A stretch of DNA of 64,000 nt, taken from NCBI GenBank assembly GCA_029891345.1, contig CM056993.1:272088900-272152899 (forward strand), written 5' to 3'. A program made the translations under genes and the position numbers. The DNA comes from Dryococelus australis (lineage: Eukaryota > Arthropoda > Insecta > Phasmatodea > Phasmatidae). Below, piece by piece: positions 35,676-48,414 of the stretch (the stretch's first letter is position 1; every line of letters starts with the position of its first letter). The notes under the pieces are model-generated. The model searched no databases, was not told the DNA's origin, and worked only from the letters and a program-made list of their open reading frames with translations.

Positions 35676-35927
35676 AGGACCATGGTGGCTGAGCGGTTAG
35701 ACTGCTTACCTCCCACCAAGGTGAACCGGGTACAATCCCCGATCTGTTCACTCCGGATTTTCGCAAGTGGGAATCGTGCCGGACGATGCCGCTGGTCGGC
35801 GGGTTTTCTCGGGGAATTTCCTGTTACCTCCGTCTTTTCATTCCGGCGCTTCTCCATACTCACCCCACTTAACCCTTATCGGCTCTCAAGACCCCGATGT
35901 TAAGAGCCGCCCGAATTTCTTCACTCG
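35676..35927 (+). mobile_element. tRNA-derived SINE (family 1), complete copy with target duplication
   Basis: Begins GGACCATGGTGGCTGAGCGG (box A) with box-B-like GGGTACAATCCCCG at about 35728. The family core is GTGCCGGACGATGCCGCTGG, GGCGGGTTTTCTCGG, ATCGGCTCTCAAGACCCCGA. A perfect 12-bp direct repeat CTCTTTCTAGGT flanks it (35664-35675 and 35928-35939), which fixes both ends at 252 bp. There is no poly(A) tail. Confidence 0.9.
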
Positions 35928-36230
35928 CTCTTTCTAGGTGCGCGCGCAAAATTACTCAAAGAGTAAATCAATAAAAATATTAATCATGAAAGACCAAAAG
36001 AAAAATTTGCTTCAAACATACGCAACTACAGAGCTATTTCGCTAAGGAAACCACAGTGAATGTTTATAAATAAAATGAATGCAAGTTAAGAGTAGTTATT
36101 ATTGTCAACTTATATTTAAAACAAAAAATTTATCCCACAAGCAATTCAGTCGAGACTTCTATCAAACTAGACTAAACAAAACAGTATGACTAACAACGAG
36201 CGAGCAACAAAGATGAGACAATATATACAA

Positions 36231-36945
36231 ACTAGGGGATCCAGCCCGTGACCTTTTTTTTTGTATTATCACGGGACTAGAACAGTTACAATGTTAAAAA
36301 ATTTGGTTATCATACAAAGGCTGAAAAAAATATTGCATAGGTAAATGTAAGTAATAATGAAATGAAGTGAAAGTAACTAAACGTTGAAGCGACTACGGTC
36401 CCATTTAATATTTCTCCATCCACTGCGGCCCCACTTGATATAGTTATATCCACTAAGTCATTGCGGCTCTCCTTAACATACTTCTATCCACTGAGCCACT
36501 AAGGCCCCACTTGGAATCGCTCTATCCACTGAGCCACTAAGATCCCACTTGAAATCTCTCTATACACTGGGCCACTGCGACCCCACTTGGAATCGCTCTA
36601 TCCACTGAGTCACTGTGTCCCAACTTAATTAACTCAACATTGAAGCGAGACATTTAAAGTAAACAAAAATGATATTCCATTACCTTCATATCTCTATACA
36701 ATATTCTCTATGCATTAATACAAAACTTTTCATAGGGAAAAGGTAATTAAAAAATTAGTTTTTTGGATAAAAGTTAATGATTGCGTAATCTGATCTTGCT
36801 GAAATTCGATCTTGGCCTGTATTTTACCCTGAGGATTCGCTCTGCAAAATTTGAAGAACTTTTGTTGAGTTTCAAGGGACTTAAGAGGTATTAAAGACGG
36901 GCACACAGACAGACAGACAGAGATCGTCTACTTATTATATAGGAT
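36231..36945 (+). repeat. Interspersed repeat with internal minisatellite (copy 2)
   Basis: Homologous to 17338-18110. It starts ACTAGGGGATCCAGCCC, carries fewer ~37-bp CCACTGAGCCACTAAGG units, and ends AGACAGACAGACAGAG then CTTATTATATAGGA. The two ends resemble those of the repeat at 62104-62778 (ACTAGCGGACCC start, TTTATATATATATA end), suggesting one superfamily of unknown class. Confidence 0.75.
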
Positions 36946-37799
36946 ACACATACAATACTCTAGACGACCTAACGAAAATAACACGCATGAAGCATACCTC
37001 TGCAACGACCATATGTAACAAGTAATTTTTTATTTAATGACTCTCCCTCATGCCAAGTATAATTTAATAAATATTAAATAAACAGCAATAAACACGTTAT
37101 TCAAATATTGAATTAAATAAGTAGAATAGAAATAATCCAGTAATCAAATTATTATTGAACACAACAAATAATTATTTCTGAAAAAAAAGTAACTTGCTTT
37201 ATTATATGGTTCTGAATATATTTTAATTATCAAAGCACTTGCTTAAGCAAGGTCCGATAAAAAAATTGCAGTGGTTTTATACCTGAGTATACTACTAATA
37301 TCTGAACGTACTGATACAAACTTAATTATTTCCCACGGCCTTCTAGCTAATATATTTCCTTCTGCAATATATTTAGGGCCCGTTATACGAACTTAATGCT
37401 TCCACCAGATGTAACCATCACTTCTAAAATGTTCAAATTTTGTACTTTAAATGTAAATAATTTTCGATATTTTCCCGAAACAAAACAAACTTTTTAAAAC
37501 AACCTCCCTCGCCCTCTAGAATTTCTATGGCATCCCTGTAGCATAAATCTTTCATTGCACAGCCATGCGATGAAGGGTTAGAATCCCAGTTGATAACTCT
37601 GCCTAGAGAGAGGTTCGACAACTTCGGTCGTTTAAATTTCCATTTCAGTAAACTATGGTCCGGCACTTGCCTGTATCAACTTATAAGTATTTTATGGCGC
37701 AATAGAATAACTTTCTTGGTCGTGCATCTAAAGTTAACACAGTTTACTTCATGAAGGGCGTCACTGTGAGCCTTTACTGCGCCGATTAGCTACTGCGTT
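36946..37799. other. No recognisable gene
   Basis: AT-rich. Around 37545-37610 a tRNA-like pattern (GGGTTAGAATCCC) is visible but without a complete cloverleaf. Confidence 0.4.
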
Positions 37800-38063
37800 A
37801 AATAAGAATGAATGAAATGAGCAAAGAGATCTGGGTGGCTCTTAACATCGAGGTCTTGAGAGCCAATGAGTGTGAAGAGAGGTGAGCATGGAGCATAGCC
37901 GAAGTGCAAGAGCATGGGGAACGGGAGATCGCTGAGAAAACCCGCCGACCAGCGGCATCGTCCGGCACGACTCCCAAATCTGCGGGCGACCCCTCCGGGA
38001 ATCGAACCCGATACGTCTTTGTAGGAGGTTAGTAGTCTAACCACTACACCACCGTGGCCCCAC
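37800..38063 (-). mobile_element. tRNA-derived SINE (family 1), well-preserved copy
   Basis: On the minus strand: GTGGGGCCACGGTGGTGTAG (box A TGGTGTAGTGG), then box B GGGTTCGATTCCCGG, core GTGCCGGACGATGCCGCTGG and CATTGGCTCTCAAGACCTCG. The 3' end is TTTCATTCATTCTTATTT rather than poly(A). Confidence 0.9.
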
Positions 38064-39241
38064 TAAAGAAGAAGATGTTGCACGAGAGATAAGAGTGATC
38101 CTCCCCAAATACTTCGTGTGCAGTTTTTTTTTTCCCTCCGGAAATTATAGTGGGTTCTTAGTCGTAGGAGGTGACGAGTTTCTTTCAAGAGGGAAGGCTA
38201 GATAAGTCACAATATGGGAACTATAAGTTATCGAATGGAAACAATGAATACTTTTGTGTTTTCTAAACAGATCGTTGGCAACAGCAGCTGTGTATGATCA
38301 CACTTGGACAATAGCCTGCTAGTTAGTATTAAGTTCATTAGTAATGTATGAAGTGAGACTTCCATGATCATGCAAAATGGTTACGTAAGTTTTCACAGAG
38401 TGCTCTTATGTAATTTTTGTATTTACAAAGTATAACTTTTCCCTCTTCGTTTAATTTCCAATTATCTTATAAATTTAAAATAAATGTGTAGTATTTCCCC
38501 AAATTAACGGATTCACAACCTCCTGATAGTTTCCGCACTTCTTTTGAATAGCGAAAGCTATCTGCATGTGGACTTGAACACTTCGTTCAGCCAAGAAGGG
38601 TTTATGTTTCCGTAGTATCTGGATTCACAGTCTCAGGCGTCCATCTAAGCCAAGGGCCACTCAACCTCTTCATTATAGTTGGTTTAGAACTACTTGTTAA
38701 CAAGCTAATGCTCAGAATTTGAGTTATACGTCTGCAGGTTTCGGACAACACTCAATAGGCCTTCACGACAAATCATATTGGAGCCTCGGTGTTCAAAACA
38801 ACCAAAATTACTCCTTTGCAGAAAATCACAACTCAGCTCAGTTCAAATGTTAATTAATTAATTGTTTCCATACTGGCGAGTGTGGGTTCGATGCTAGGCG
38901 CCACCAACTGTTGATTTCAGAAACACGTTTCATTAGAGACAGCTACGATCCTTTCACTCTGATAGCTGCAGTCATCAGGATCAACCAGTGGCTTCTTTGC
39001 CCGCCATGTAGAGATGGGCCTACTTTGTAGCCTGACTAGAGCACCGTATCTCTACCAAAAGCATTTCTATACGCCTCGCACGGGGAAAACTGCGACCCAG
39101 ATGGTCTTTCCATGTTTTTTTCGTTAGTAAAATACATAGTAACCACCTATTGCAGTTGTGTTAGCAGAGAGTAACGTGGAATGCTACATGCTAATCACAT
39201 ATTTGTCTAAGTCATGATATCCTTAGTAATGAATGACCACA
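38064..39241. other. No recognisable gene
   Basis: No coding homology or structured repeat found. Confidence 0.4.
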
Positions 39242-39242
39242 G

Positions 39243-39480
39243 TAGGCTATTCACGGTAAAGTGAGCATTTTTGAAGCCCTCCCATTTTGTATAATAGCCA
39301 ATAAATAAATTTCATTGCAGTATTAGAAGTTAAATTTCGAGTCCGGTGAAAAATACACACTGTGTTTATTACTTACGTGGCAATATTTATTTTAAAACTT
39401 GGTGGAAGGATTAAAAAATGGTTGATAGGAAAAATTAACTAGGGCCTCAAAAGTGCTCACTTTACCGTGAACAGCCTATA
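39243..39480. mobile_element. MITE, GGCTGTTCACGGTAAA family, short form
   Basis: Left end TAGGCTATTCACGGTAAAGT, right end ACTTTACCGTGAACAGCCTA, about 235 bp, flanked by TA. The TA flank fits a Tc1/mariner-type mechanism. No coding capacity. Confidence 0.85.
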
Positions 39481-39892
39481 CGCGAGAGTTTGGAAGACCG
39501 CAGCTAAGTGATACAATATCTGTCTCGTTCTACAGTGGCACAAGTTCCCTAATACATTTGTGGAAACATAATTTCTTCGCGTCCAAGTGCTCGAGATTTA
39601 AGGTATAATTTACAAAATTGTAGGTAGATCTGCCGCATGATAACATATGGTATTTGTATGATTTGATGCTCTATCGTATCGACGCATGTATCCAGGCACA
39701 AGGCGGTCTGATGAGGTAATAAATGTGCCTGTCTTAGGTTCCGCAGATGAGCAACACATTGTCCTGAGCCGTTACGTTACAACCACTTATTTCATTTGTC
39801 TGTATCATTACGCATAAAAACATATTTTGAATCCGGCAATTCGTTTTCGATGGTAAAATGTTATGGAAATGAGTGCAGCTCAGTTAAGTTTG

Positions 39893-40050
39893 CCGGGCGA
39901 TACCACTGGTCGGCGGAATTATGTCGGGGATCTCCCGTTTCCCCCGCCCTTGCATTCCGACGCTGATCCATATTCACCTCACTCCGCCCTCATCAGCTCT
40001 CAGGTCCCCGATGTTTAAAGTCGTCCACATCTCTCTACTCCACTTAGTTA
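39893..40050 (+). mobile_element. SINE family 1, 5'-truncated copy
   Basis: Starts in the core (GCCGGGCGATACCACTGGTC) and runs through CATCAGCTCTCAGGTCCCCG to the 3' region. The tRNA-like head is missing. Confidence 0.75.
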
Positions 40051-40860
40051 AGTTAGCTAAAGCTATTGTTAATAAAAAAATTTAAGTATGGCTTTAAAAT
40101 TCCCAGAAAGAAACGTGTTTTAATAACCAAGCTTAAATTTACATTTCAGTCTTATATAAGTCTTAGATTTCATTGCAAATAACTTTTAACTAGAGATGGT
40201 GTATTTAACTGATGGGCCTACAAATGTTGATTTTGCTATTCATATCTAGGGACACCCGAATTTCCCGAAAAAATATTCCGCACATGCTAGATTTCAATAC
40301 CCTGTGGGCATACCAGCAGTATTATTTTGCTTATTGGGGGCGTGTGTATGTCAGAAGATATTTTCTTACTTGGCTAGCCAATAAGAACAAGGTTACTCCG
40401 CTACTGTACGTCTGTGATTCGCGGGCAGATACTGGACAGGAGAATACAAACCAGATGTTTGCTAATCCTGCACACACAATATGACACACTTGATGTGTAT
40501 GTAAAGTTTAGACCATTCAAAAATTGTATTAAAATATTATCATCGTGAACTAGATTGGATAAAATATCCTGCCATTTTAGGGAACTATTGACCTTCAAGT
40601 GTAGCTGCCACAAGTAGAATGATTTGGTATGTTCTGGGACAAGGGCAAAGGGCATCGGAACCAGCAGCTGCCTGCACACCACGTTATGATGTCACGCGGT
40701 CACCAAGTTGGGTGATCTTAACCCCTTGACCCTGCAAGGCCTTAAAAATACAAAGATTGGGTAAACCTTTATAAACTCTAAAAAAAATCTAAAAAATATT
40801 AAAAAGTGTTAAAAATTCTTTAACAATTTAAAAATAAAAAAATAAAATGTTTGAGAATTT
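40051..40860. other. No recognisable gene
   Basis: AT-rich. A frame at 40212-40484 has no recognisable motif. Confidence 0.4.
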
Positions 40861-40899
40861 TAGAGAAACGTTAGACATGCTGAAGGTCCGGGGTTCGAA

Positions 40900-41350
40900 A
40901 CAAATATGGTGGAGCACATATCCTCCCGGTAAAATATCAGCAGATAAATGACCCCCACCACTACCCCCTTCAATTTTATTGGCTGTTTAGTTTACCCACT
41001 TCCCCTGCCACCAATTATTCGCTTTTGCTCAACCCTTGCCACAATATTTGTTCGACTGTGCTCACCCTTTCACCACAATGGTAATACCAATGTTTTATTC
41101 ACTCCCCTCTATTACTCACCATAGTTCGACCCCCTCCACCCCCCGCCAATATTTCATTGGCTCACCTCGAGTCCCTCTCACCCCCCCCCCCCCTTCCTTA
41201 TAGTTCTACCAAATTTTAATTGGCTCCTCTCCAACCGCTCCACCACACCTCATCCCAAATTTTTATTGTATTTATGTCACCCTTCTAAAATTTAATTGGT
41301 TTGTCAGTCAGCAAGCTTCGACCCTAACAGATTATTCATCCCACCCCTGT
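40900..41350. repeat. C-rich degenerate tandem repeat
   Basis: Alternating ATTTTATTGGCT-like and CCCCTCCACCCCC-like segments recur about every 60 bp (for example TTTCATTGGCTCACC, TTTTAATTGGCTCCTC, TTTAATTGGTTTGTC). A C run sits at 41181-41193. Confidence 0.55.
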
Positions 41351-42054
41351 TTCTGCAACTTAATAAGACGATGAACAGGAGAGGAACGCTAATTTTTATT
41401 CACAGCAATGTTCAACCCTTCAAGGAGTTATGAGTATGCTTATGGTCTTGTGCATGTAGTCAAGAATAATATCGTGGTGGCTACTGATCGTTTGCCTATA
41501 ACATACGCCGAGTTCTGTCGGGACGATATCCATTTTCAGTTGAAGTGGGAAGATTAAGCCGACCATCTGCTTCTAAAATTAGAGTGGGTGTGTACCTATG
41601 AAATCGGCCAATGTCCAGTGCATCTGTTGTTTATCCATGCTCTTAGAAGTTAAAGCTATATTTTGGTGTGGGATGCCTGCCAGACACAAAGGAACCGGGA
41701 GGAGAGGAAAATATATCCGATCTTCGATTGTAAGAGTACCCAAACAATTAGTGGTGGTGAAAGATTGTGACGGAACCTAACACCGAACATTGTTTGAAAA
41801 GAAGGAATTCGCGTGGCCTTACTGTACACCATGCGCCGAAGAACTTTGTGAAGCTTACTGCTGCCATAAAGTCCCATTCGCAAATTTCACACTAGCCATC
41901 CTTCATAGTGTTGCAAGAGGCTATCACTATGTGCCAGCACCGAAACCTACACGGAACCATATCGACCCAATATCTCTTAAGCAAAATTAAATTAAGTAAG
42001 AACCTCATAATGGCAAGTAACCGAGATAACGCCAAACGCACAGAAGAAGAAAAT

Positions 42055-43650
42055 TACAATAATTTATTGTAAGGTTGTATTTTTCTTTCTGGCAAGAATC
42101 GCGTATGACAGTGTGGTAAACCCCTTTTTTACCACTCAACACTAAAACATATAACATTTGACTTTTCCAAAAAAATTTCTTTTGTGATTAAGTTAATTTT
42201 TTTTTTTTCTTCCAAATGTATAATCCTATAAATAAAATCGTATTGGTCAACAAAGCGCTGGCCAGGAAAAAAAGTTCTTGTTTTATTTCTGACCATTCAG
42301 GATTACATGTAAATGTAATAAATAAATCGGGTCTGCCATAATTTTGTACATAGCATATAGCATTCTGGGTTTTTTTTCATGCATTTATCGGGGGAACCCG
42401 TAAATGATGATGGCAAAATAATGTGTTGTCCAATATTTGCAGTATTTACGTTTGCATCCTGATTTAAAACATCTCTTAATTGTATAAAATCGCCAGCTCG
42501 CAATACCTTCTGGTTTCGAAATATGTAATTTATTCTTTCCGAAATCATTTTAGCCATAACGTCAACACAGTATTGACAGAACAGATCTTTGTTATGATGT
42601 ATAGTATTGAAAGAGTTAACTCTGACTATTAATCTGTATGCAAAAATTGCATATACGAAACCGTATTATTTCTATCTGGATTTTGCTAAGGAATGGTCGG
42701 ATAACAGCCATCATCTCATTTTACAAATATCAAAGGATATTGTAACGGATCGTAGGCTCGATGCAATTTAGACACTCTTTCTAGTTGACCATCTTTGCAA
42801 TGCAGCAGTATATTTCTGAGCAATTTGTCTTCATCGACTTATAAAACAGCAACTTCGTTTACTGTAGGCGAATTATTTCGCCCTCGATGTTGATTTTGTG
42901 ATTTACGATCGGCGTGAATTATTCATTTTAAATTTTCCGATGGAGAATTATTCTCTAGATTATACTATATTTAAAATTGCGAATGTATACACTGTGATTA
43001 TTTAATACGGTCTGTAATTCATTGATTAACTCAGTTTTTAAGTATGGGGCATTATTGGAAGATTCGTCGGCATCAGAAATGAAGTAAATTTGTAAAAATT
43101 GCGGACATTGGCCTGATGATGGAAGTGAACTGCCAATCAGATGGTATATTTGTCCTTCTATCTTAAACGTATTCATAAAGTGGTTTTCTCGTATTTCTTT
43201 TGCGCCGAATGGCGTAATCTGTAATATAGTATTATACCTCCGTATATTAGACCTATTCAAGAAATGCGTAGATAATGGATGACTGCTTTTCAATTGACTT
43301 TTTATTGTTTGTGGGGTGTCCTGAAGTTCGGGAAGAACAACTTTTCCCTCAGTACAGCACATACCATTGGATTCATCGCTCCATTTTTTTGTGAAATATT
43401 TAGAGCATGTTTCATTCATTTGCCCAATTTGCATATTTCTCTGCTGAGCGTAATCAAAATTTGTATCATGATTGAAAGCCTATATATTACCATGGGCTAA
43501 AATTCGATTACGCAATCTAGATGTGGATGCGCGTTGTCTCTGCGCAGTAAGACGCTGCGAGCGTTCCGCGATAAACTCTCTAATTCGACGTATTTTAGTC
43601 GCCCTCGCCACGGGCATATTTCTAGAAAGTTGCGATTTTCTTTTAGGCAT
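42055..43650 (-). pseudogene. Helitron Rep/helicase N-terminal region, broken
   Basis: This is the start of a rolling-circle transposon (Helitron) protein. The ATG at 43650 opens MPKRKSQLSRNMPVARATK, a basic start usual in the family, with one in-frame stop near 43485. The frame 43434-42955 then carries SNGMCCTEGKVVLPEL, ITPFGAKEI, FKIEGQIYHLIGSSLP and FLQIYFISDADESSN, the Helitron-like N domain. After frameshifts, KDGQLERVSKLHRAYDPLQY (about 42790) and, at 42557-42303, RINYIFRNQKVLRAGDFIQL and HIILPSSFTGSPDKCM follow. GRPDLFITFTCNPEW comes next (about 42335-42290), and a degraded MFSVEW..KRGLPHCHT at about 42140-42085, the HUH Rep motif. The helicase half was not found, so the copy is truncated after Rep. 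Traces may extend towards 41700 but are not convincing. Confidence 0.88.
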
Positions 43651-46600
43651 GATACTATATGATCCTTAGTAGCAACCACACACATGCAGTAAAATAACTA
43701 TATTTTTTAATTAGCTATTTAACTACATCAACATTGGTATTATGTGTGGTAAGCAATCAAATAAAAGGTTAAATAGTTAATTTTTAATCTTGGAAAATTA
43801 TTTTAAAAAATTTATTTTTAAATTCAATTAAATTTTTCAGTTAGCGATATCCAATATTATTTAGTATGTCTTAATAAAAGTTAATCGTTAAGCTAATGCT
43901 CAAACAAACAACAGAAGGTCTCTTGTTTACAAAGTAAACTCTAAATAGCCACAAAATCATTAACAAAAACGTTCGTTGGGCATCGATTTATTAATTAGAA
44001 AATTTCATTTTTTATTCAAAAATTTCAAATTTACATTTAAAATTAAGTGTAAAAGATTAACAATTCTTGCTAAACTAATACAGGTATGGCAAAAATATAA
44101 TTTAGTAACTTATTAAATTCTCTACAAAAAAATTATGTACATATATTTATTTCACCGTAATTGCCAGTTAAAGTAAGAAAATTAATTCTATTAGTTAATT
44201 TTTGAGATAACTGCATCTAAAATTGCGTGATTTTGCTGTCTCCTGTGCGCTCCCGTTCAACCCGACCAACACGACAACGTCTGAAGTTTGTTTGCTGCAC
44301 ATACGGAAAAATACTGGACGTTTTAAAAATGAAAATTTATATATTGGACTTGGTGGAACACACTTAAAATTACATTTTTGCAAACTTATTTGCTGAACGC
44401 TGCTTCTGGCGTGGCTCGGCGCGGCTAGAAACCCCTTTTCACTGCACTTTTTAATAATGATTCACGCCCAGTGTCAGCGCAACAGGTGTGATCTATGGTT
44501 CAAGTAACACTGGAGGCAGTAGTTCCAGCACCCGCATGCACAGAGGCGTGGAGTGCTAGCGCTCCTTCTTCGCTGGCCTGCGGGTGTGACGTCTCGTGTG
44601 CTCTAGCTAGCGCGCAATTCAAAATGACGAACTTTCTGCTGACGAGTGACTCAGTGTTTGCCATATATGGACATTTTAGAAGAAAGCGGCTGTGATTGGC
44701 TATTCCATTGAAGATCACTCTGAAGCATAATGAACTTTATTACACCCCACTACCTTGGTGTCCCCATATTAGGGCACATATGCTCCCATTGACAGGTTTA
44801 ATTAAAGGAGAATAAAATTGTCTTGTTATTGGGGAATGAATTGTATTCACCCCTCTAACACCTAATTGAGTTGATTTTATATTTATGCAAATGCTTGGCC
44901 TTTGGATGGCCAGTTAGCCAGAAAATTAAAGGTATTGTCATATCATATGTTTTCACTTGGAATTTTCTCTTGTAATAAAGGAGTTTTTCGCATGGACTTT
45001 GGATTGGTCTGTTAGCCAGAAATCAAATATCGTCAAGTTAAAAATATAGTAGACTTTTAAAATGGGTTTATTGGAATTTTGCATGGGTTTAATCAGGAAA
45101 ATTATACGGGTGACTTAAAATGTACCTGAATTTTCCAGTAAGTCGGAAGGTATTAAAGATATAGCTGCATGTGACAGTAAATATTACGATTATTGTTCTA
45201 GAATATTTTGTAAAGATAATTATATACACATACCAAATATTGTATTTCTCTTTAAAGAGGTTTTTTGCATATGGCGAATTTTCTCCAGATAATGTGCTGT
45301 TTGTTGGAACAAAGAAAAAACGAAAATAATAAACATAAAGTTTTCTACATACTTCATGAGTTTTCATACTGTTTTGAACATTCCACGTAATAATACTCCT
45401 GCTCTGATCAATAGATTTTACTTTCTGGCATTTTGTGTCATTGGTTTTGGTGTTCAGATTTTTCCTGGGATTGAAGTTCTTGGGTTCAAGGGCGTCGCAA
45501 GGGTCTGATTTTAAAGGGATTGATTTGAGCATTTATTTCCCAAATCTATAGTTTCTAGTATGAATGTACATACAAAAATAGTAATTTAATGGTTTTGTGT
45601 TTGTTTAAATCTTTGTATTTAAAAATGTTTTCCCTGGTGTCATGATATCATGATATATAGGCTATGTTCATCCAGAAGGCCCAGTCTACTTACCAGTGAA
45701 AGAATGTTTTTAATCGGATAAGTAGTTCCAGAGATTAGTGTAAATATGCATTAAAATGGAAGTAGTAAGTTTCTCAGAGTTGTAAATTTATACACTCTAC
45801 ATAAAACGTCGTTGAAATCGAAATGGTTGGAAGATTTTCAAAATATAAGGGTCAAAGTGTATACAAAGTACTAGAAACATTTTCTCTCATAAATATGTGA
45901 ATGAGGATGTGTATATCAAAGAATCGCTCCAGTATTTACCTAGGACAGGAGAGCAAACTACTTGGATGTAGTCAGTCTGGATAGCATCCACGACTCCATA
46001 AATACGAGTAGGTCATGCTTATCTCATTGTCAAAGATTCTCAGTAGTCATTCCATATTTATTTTAAGCCTGGATCGTACACTAAGTTTATATCTAATTTT
46101 AAACTGTGGCTATAGTTTTGAGTAGTTCCATGTCTTTTGAAAGTTCCCTGAATGAGTTTAAGTTGGCGTATGAGTTTTATTTTAAATAAATATATAATTT
46201 ACTTGCTTAAAGGTTACTAAACACAAATGCATATTATTCTGAAAATCATAGAAGAAGCAATAAAGGCGTGCTAACTCTTTTTGTAGTTTTAGAAACATGA
46301 GCTAAGATTTTGCAGGGCATTCACAATAATTTTTTATATGTAACGAAGGAAGATCAAGGGAAGTGTATAAGTTATAAAGTCGTATAACATACACAATAAA
46401 ACAGTTTCATGGGATTATGCGCAACTGAAAAGTGTGAAAGAAAAATAAAACCATTGTCATAAGCAATTCCAATATTTTAAAAAAGTTTTCTTTTCCTTTC
46501 TTGTACGAGAACACAAAAGACTGTTAACCTTTGTAAAATCTGCTGGTTGTAAGCTTCATTAAATAAGAGCATAGTTTTTAAAATAAAGTATTTCACCAAA

Positions 46601-47682
46601 CAGTGCAAACTGCTAGTGCTACGTGTTCCATCTTGTGTATCCAAAACTCATCTTCTGGTGATCATTCCGCCATGTTTGCTGTTTCCAGTCCAGTGAACTA
46701 AATTCGTTTGCCTTCATGTGTTACTGTTTGCGAGTAGGCTAGAGACCTCTAGGGCGTAATTGTATCAACAGGTACCGACTTATATAAATAACCTGCGCTA
46801 TTAATCGTTTCTAATATATGTTGATTACTGTTTATGATGTACCTGTAAGTATATTAAGGGGGGTGCATACTACCGTTTGATGACTGTTAAGAAAATAAAA
46901 GGGGGTGACAAAGCATTTGGGCCCATAAAGTTGGCACCTACGACAGTATCAATTAGAAATACACAATTTATAGGAAATATAAAATATTATTTTATTTGAA
47001 AGTATTTATTACATCATTATTTTTCATTTGGTCATAGCTTTGTGCATGCCCCAGCATTAAGTTCTGACAAAGTTTTAAGGGCTGTTTGGTTCAGAATTTG
47101 TAGTAGTACGATTCATGTACCACGAGGTTGGGGTTTAGGTCTTTAACACTGGAACAACCTGAAACAATAATCAGTTCCATACAGTTATAGCTCGTGCAGT
47201 TAAGGCACAGATAATTAGTCATATAGATTTAAAATAAAAAAAACAGTCATATCTTGTACAATGATGCTTATAATTGGACCATCTGTTTTTTGCGGGAAAA
47301 AAAAATTCGAGGCTAGAAATCAATATCTTATGTGCATACTTGCAGTCTTCATTTGACTATTGGCAGCTTGCCTTAGTGTGAAGACAGTCTGTTACATGAG
47401 TAAGCCAATCATAGTTAACTTTCTTCGATATTGACCGTCCGTGATTTGAGGGCAGACAGATAAGATTCAAATGATCCAATCACCAAAGTGGTTCTAAACA
47501 AAATTCCGTTAGAACGCAACTTGTCCTGAAATCTTTTCGCAAAAAACAGGTTAATAAAGGCTTGCAGATTAGAATACTTTGGTAACCTGTACGTTAAAAG
47601 TACAAAAAAACATATTTTCTGATAATAAAAAGAACATATTCTGTAACATTACAGTAAAATAAATAAAATAGCACTCTCAGTA
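43651..47682. other. About 4 kb without a recognisable gene
   Basis: Only short frames occur. A GC-richer patch at 44390-44620 (GGCGTGGCTCGGCGCGGC) has no identified role. A minus-strand frame at 45532-45089 is unrecognised. Confidence 0.4.
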
Positions 47683-48113
47683 TAGGCTGTTCACGATAAA
47701 TTGAGCACTTTTGAAATCCCTACTTAAGATGCACTTGTAGGCACGTTGTGTATTCTTCCACCTTATGTAAAATTATCATTTCCATGGATTTCGTCACTTT
47801 ATTCATGCGTCGGTCGAGTGAGACTGTGAAATAATTATGAATGTAAATATATTACAAATTTGCTTATCGTCATTATATTTGCATTAATTAAAAACAGGAA
47901 ACAAAATAAATAATTTCATTATTCACTAATGTCAAGCTGACACTTTAAATTGAACACGCCAAGACATGGGACTACTTTTCTCTCCGTCGTTACCAATCTC
48001 GCTGGCCGCATGCCACCCAGTGTGCCGGTTAAACTACATGCAGATAATGGCAGTGGCATTTTTCAGAAGATGATTTCATAAGTGCTTGCTCACTTTATCG
48101 TGAAAAACCTTTA
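47683..48113. mobile_element. MITE, GGCTGTTCACGATAAA family, long form
   Basis: Left TATAGGCTGTTCACGATAAA; right CACTTTATCGTGAAAAACC. The interior shares CACGTTGTGTATTCTTCCAC and CATGCGTCGGTCGAGTGA with the copies at 50.4 and 63.1 kb. Confidence 0.8.
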
Positions 48114-48134
48114 CCTCAAAATATTACCTCAAAC

Positions 48135-48326
48135 GTGCTTCAAAATATGTTGCATCTGCTATACAAATTACGGAAAAACTGTGCTGCTAAGACGTGTAGA
48201 GATGGTAAAGAATATAGTTGTTTTCCTGAAAGATGGGCAGAGCTAGTAATAAACGGAAAGGTAAATCGTGACTGGGTGTGTAAGATTGATGAAGTGGAAG
48301 GTACATTATACAGGTATGTTCTTCAT
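48135..48326 (+). other. Possible coding exon of unknown gene
   Basis: An open frame of about 64 codons contains CFPERWAELVINGKVNRDWV and CKIDEVEGTLY and ends exactly at a good donor (TACAG|GTATGT at 48311-48318 region). The composition looks protein-like, and the Cys/Trp-containing text suggests a real domain, but I cannot name it and see no clear acceptor. The upstream side runs into the right end of a MITE. It may be an exon relic cut off by that insertion. Confidence 0.3.
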
Positions 48327-48414
48327 TGTTGTGAAAGCAAGTAACCGTATACTATAATTTGTAACATGAAAGGTAAGGTGTAGTATTTGAACAGTTTTTG
48401 TATGTATTTATGAA

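Noticed and set aside
35680-35740. tRNA-like box A and box B suggesting a tRNA gene
   Set aside because: No acceptor stem or complete cloverleaf; the same head with a shared 3' body recurs at several sites and is flanked by target duplications, so it is a SINE.
41440-42050. Continuation of the Helitron Rep past the HUH block
   Set aside because: A few residues could be aligned (for example GYSYNRRSD on the minus strand), but the match is too weak to claim.
43279-43669. Plus-strand frames at 43279-43500 and 43472-43669
   Set aside because: They are antisense shadows of the Helitron reading frame.
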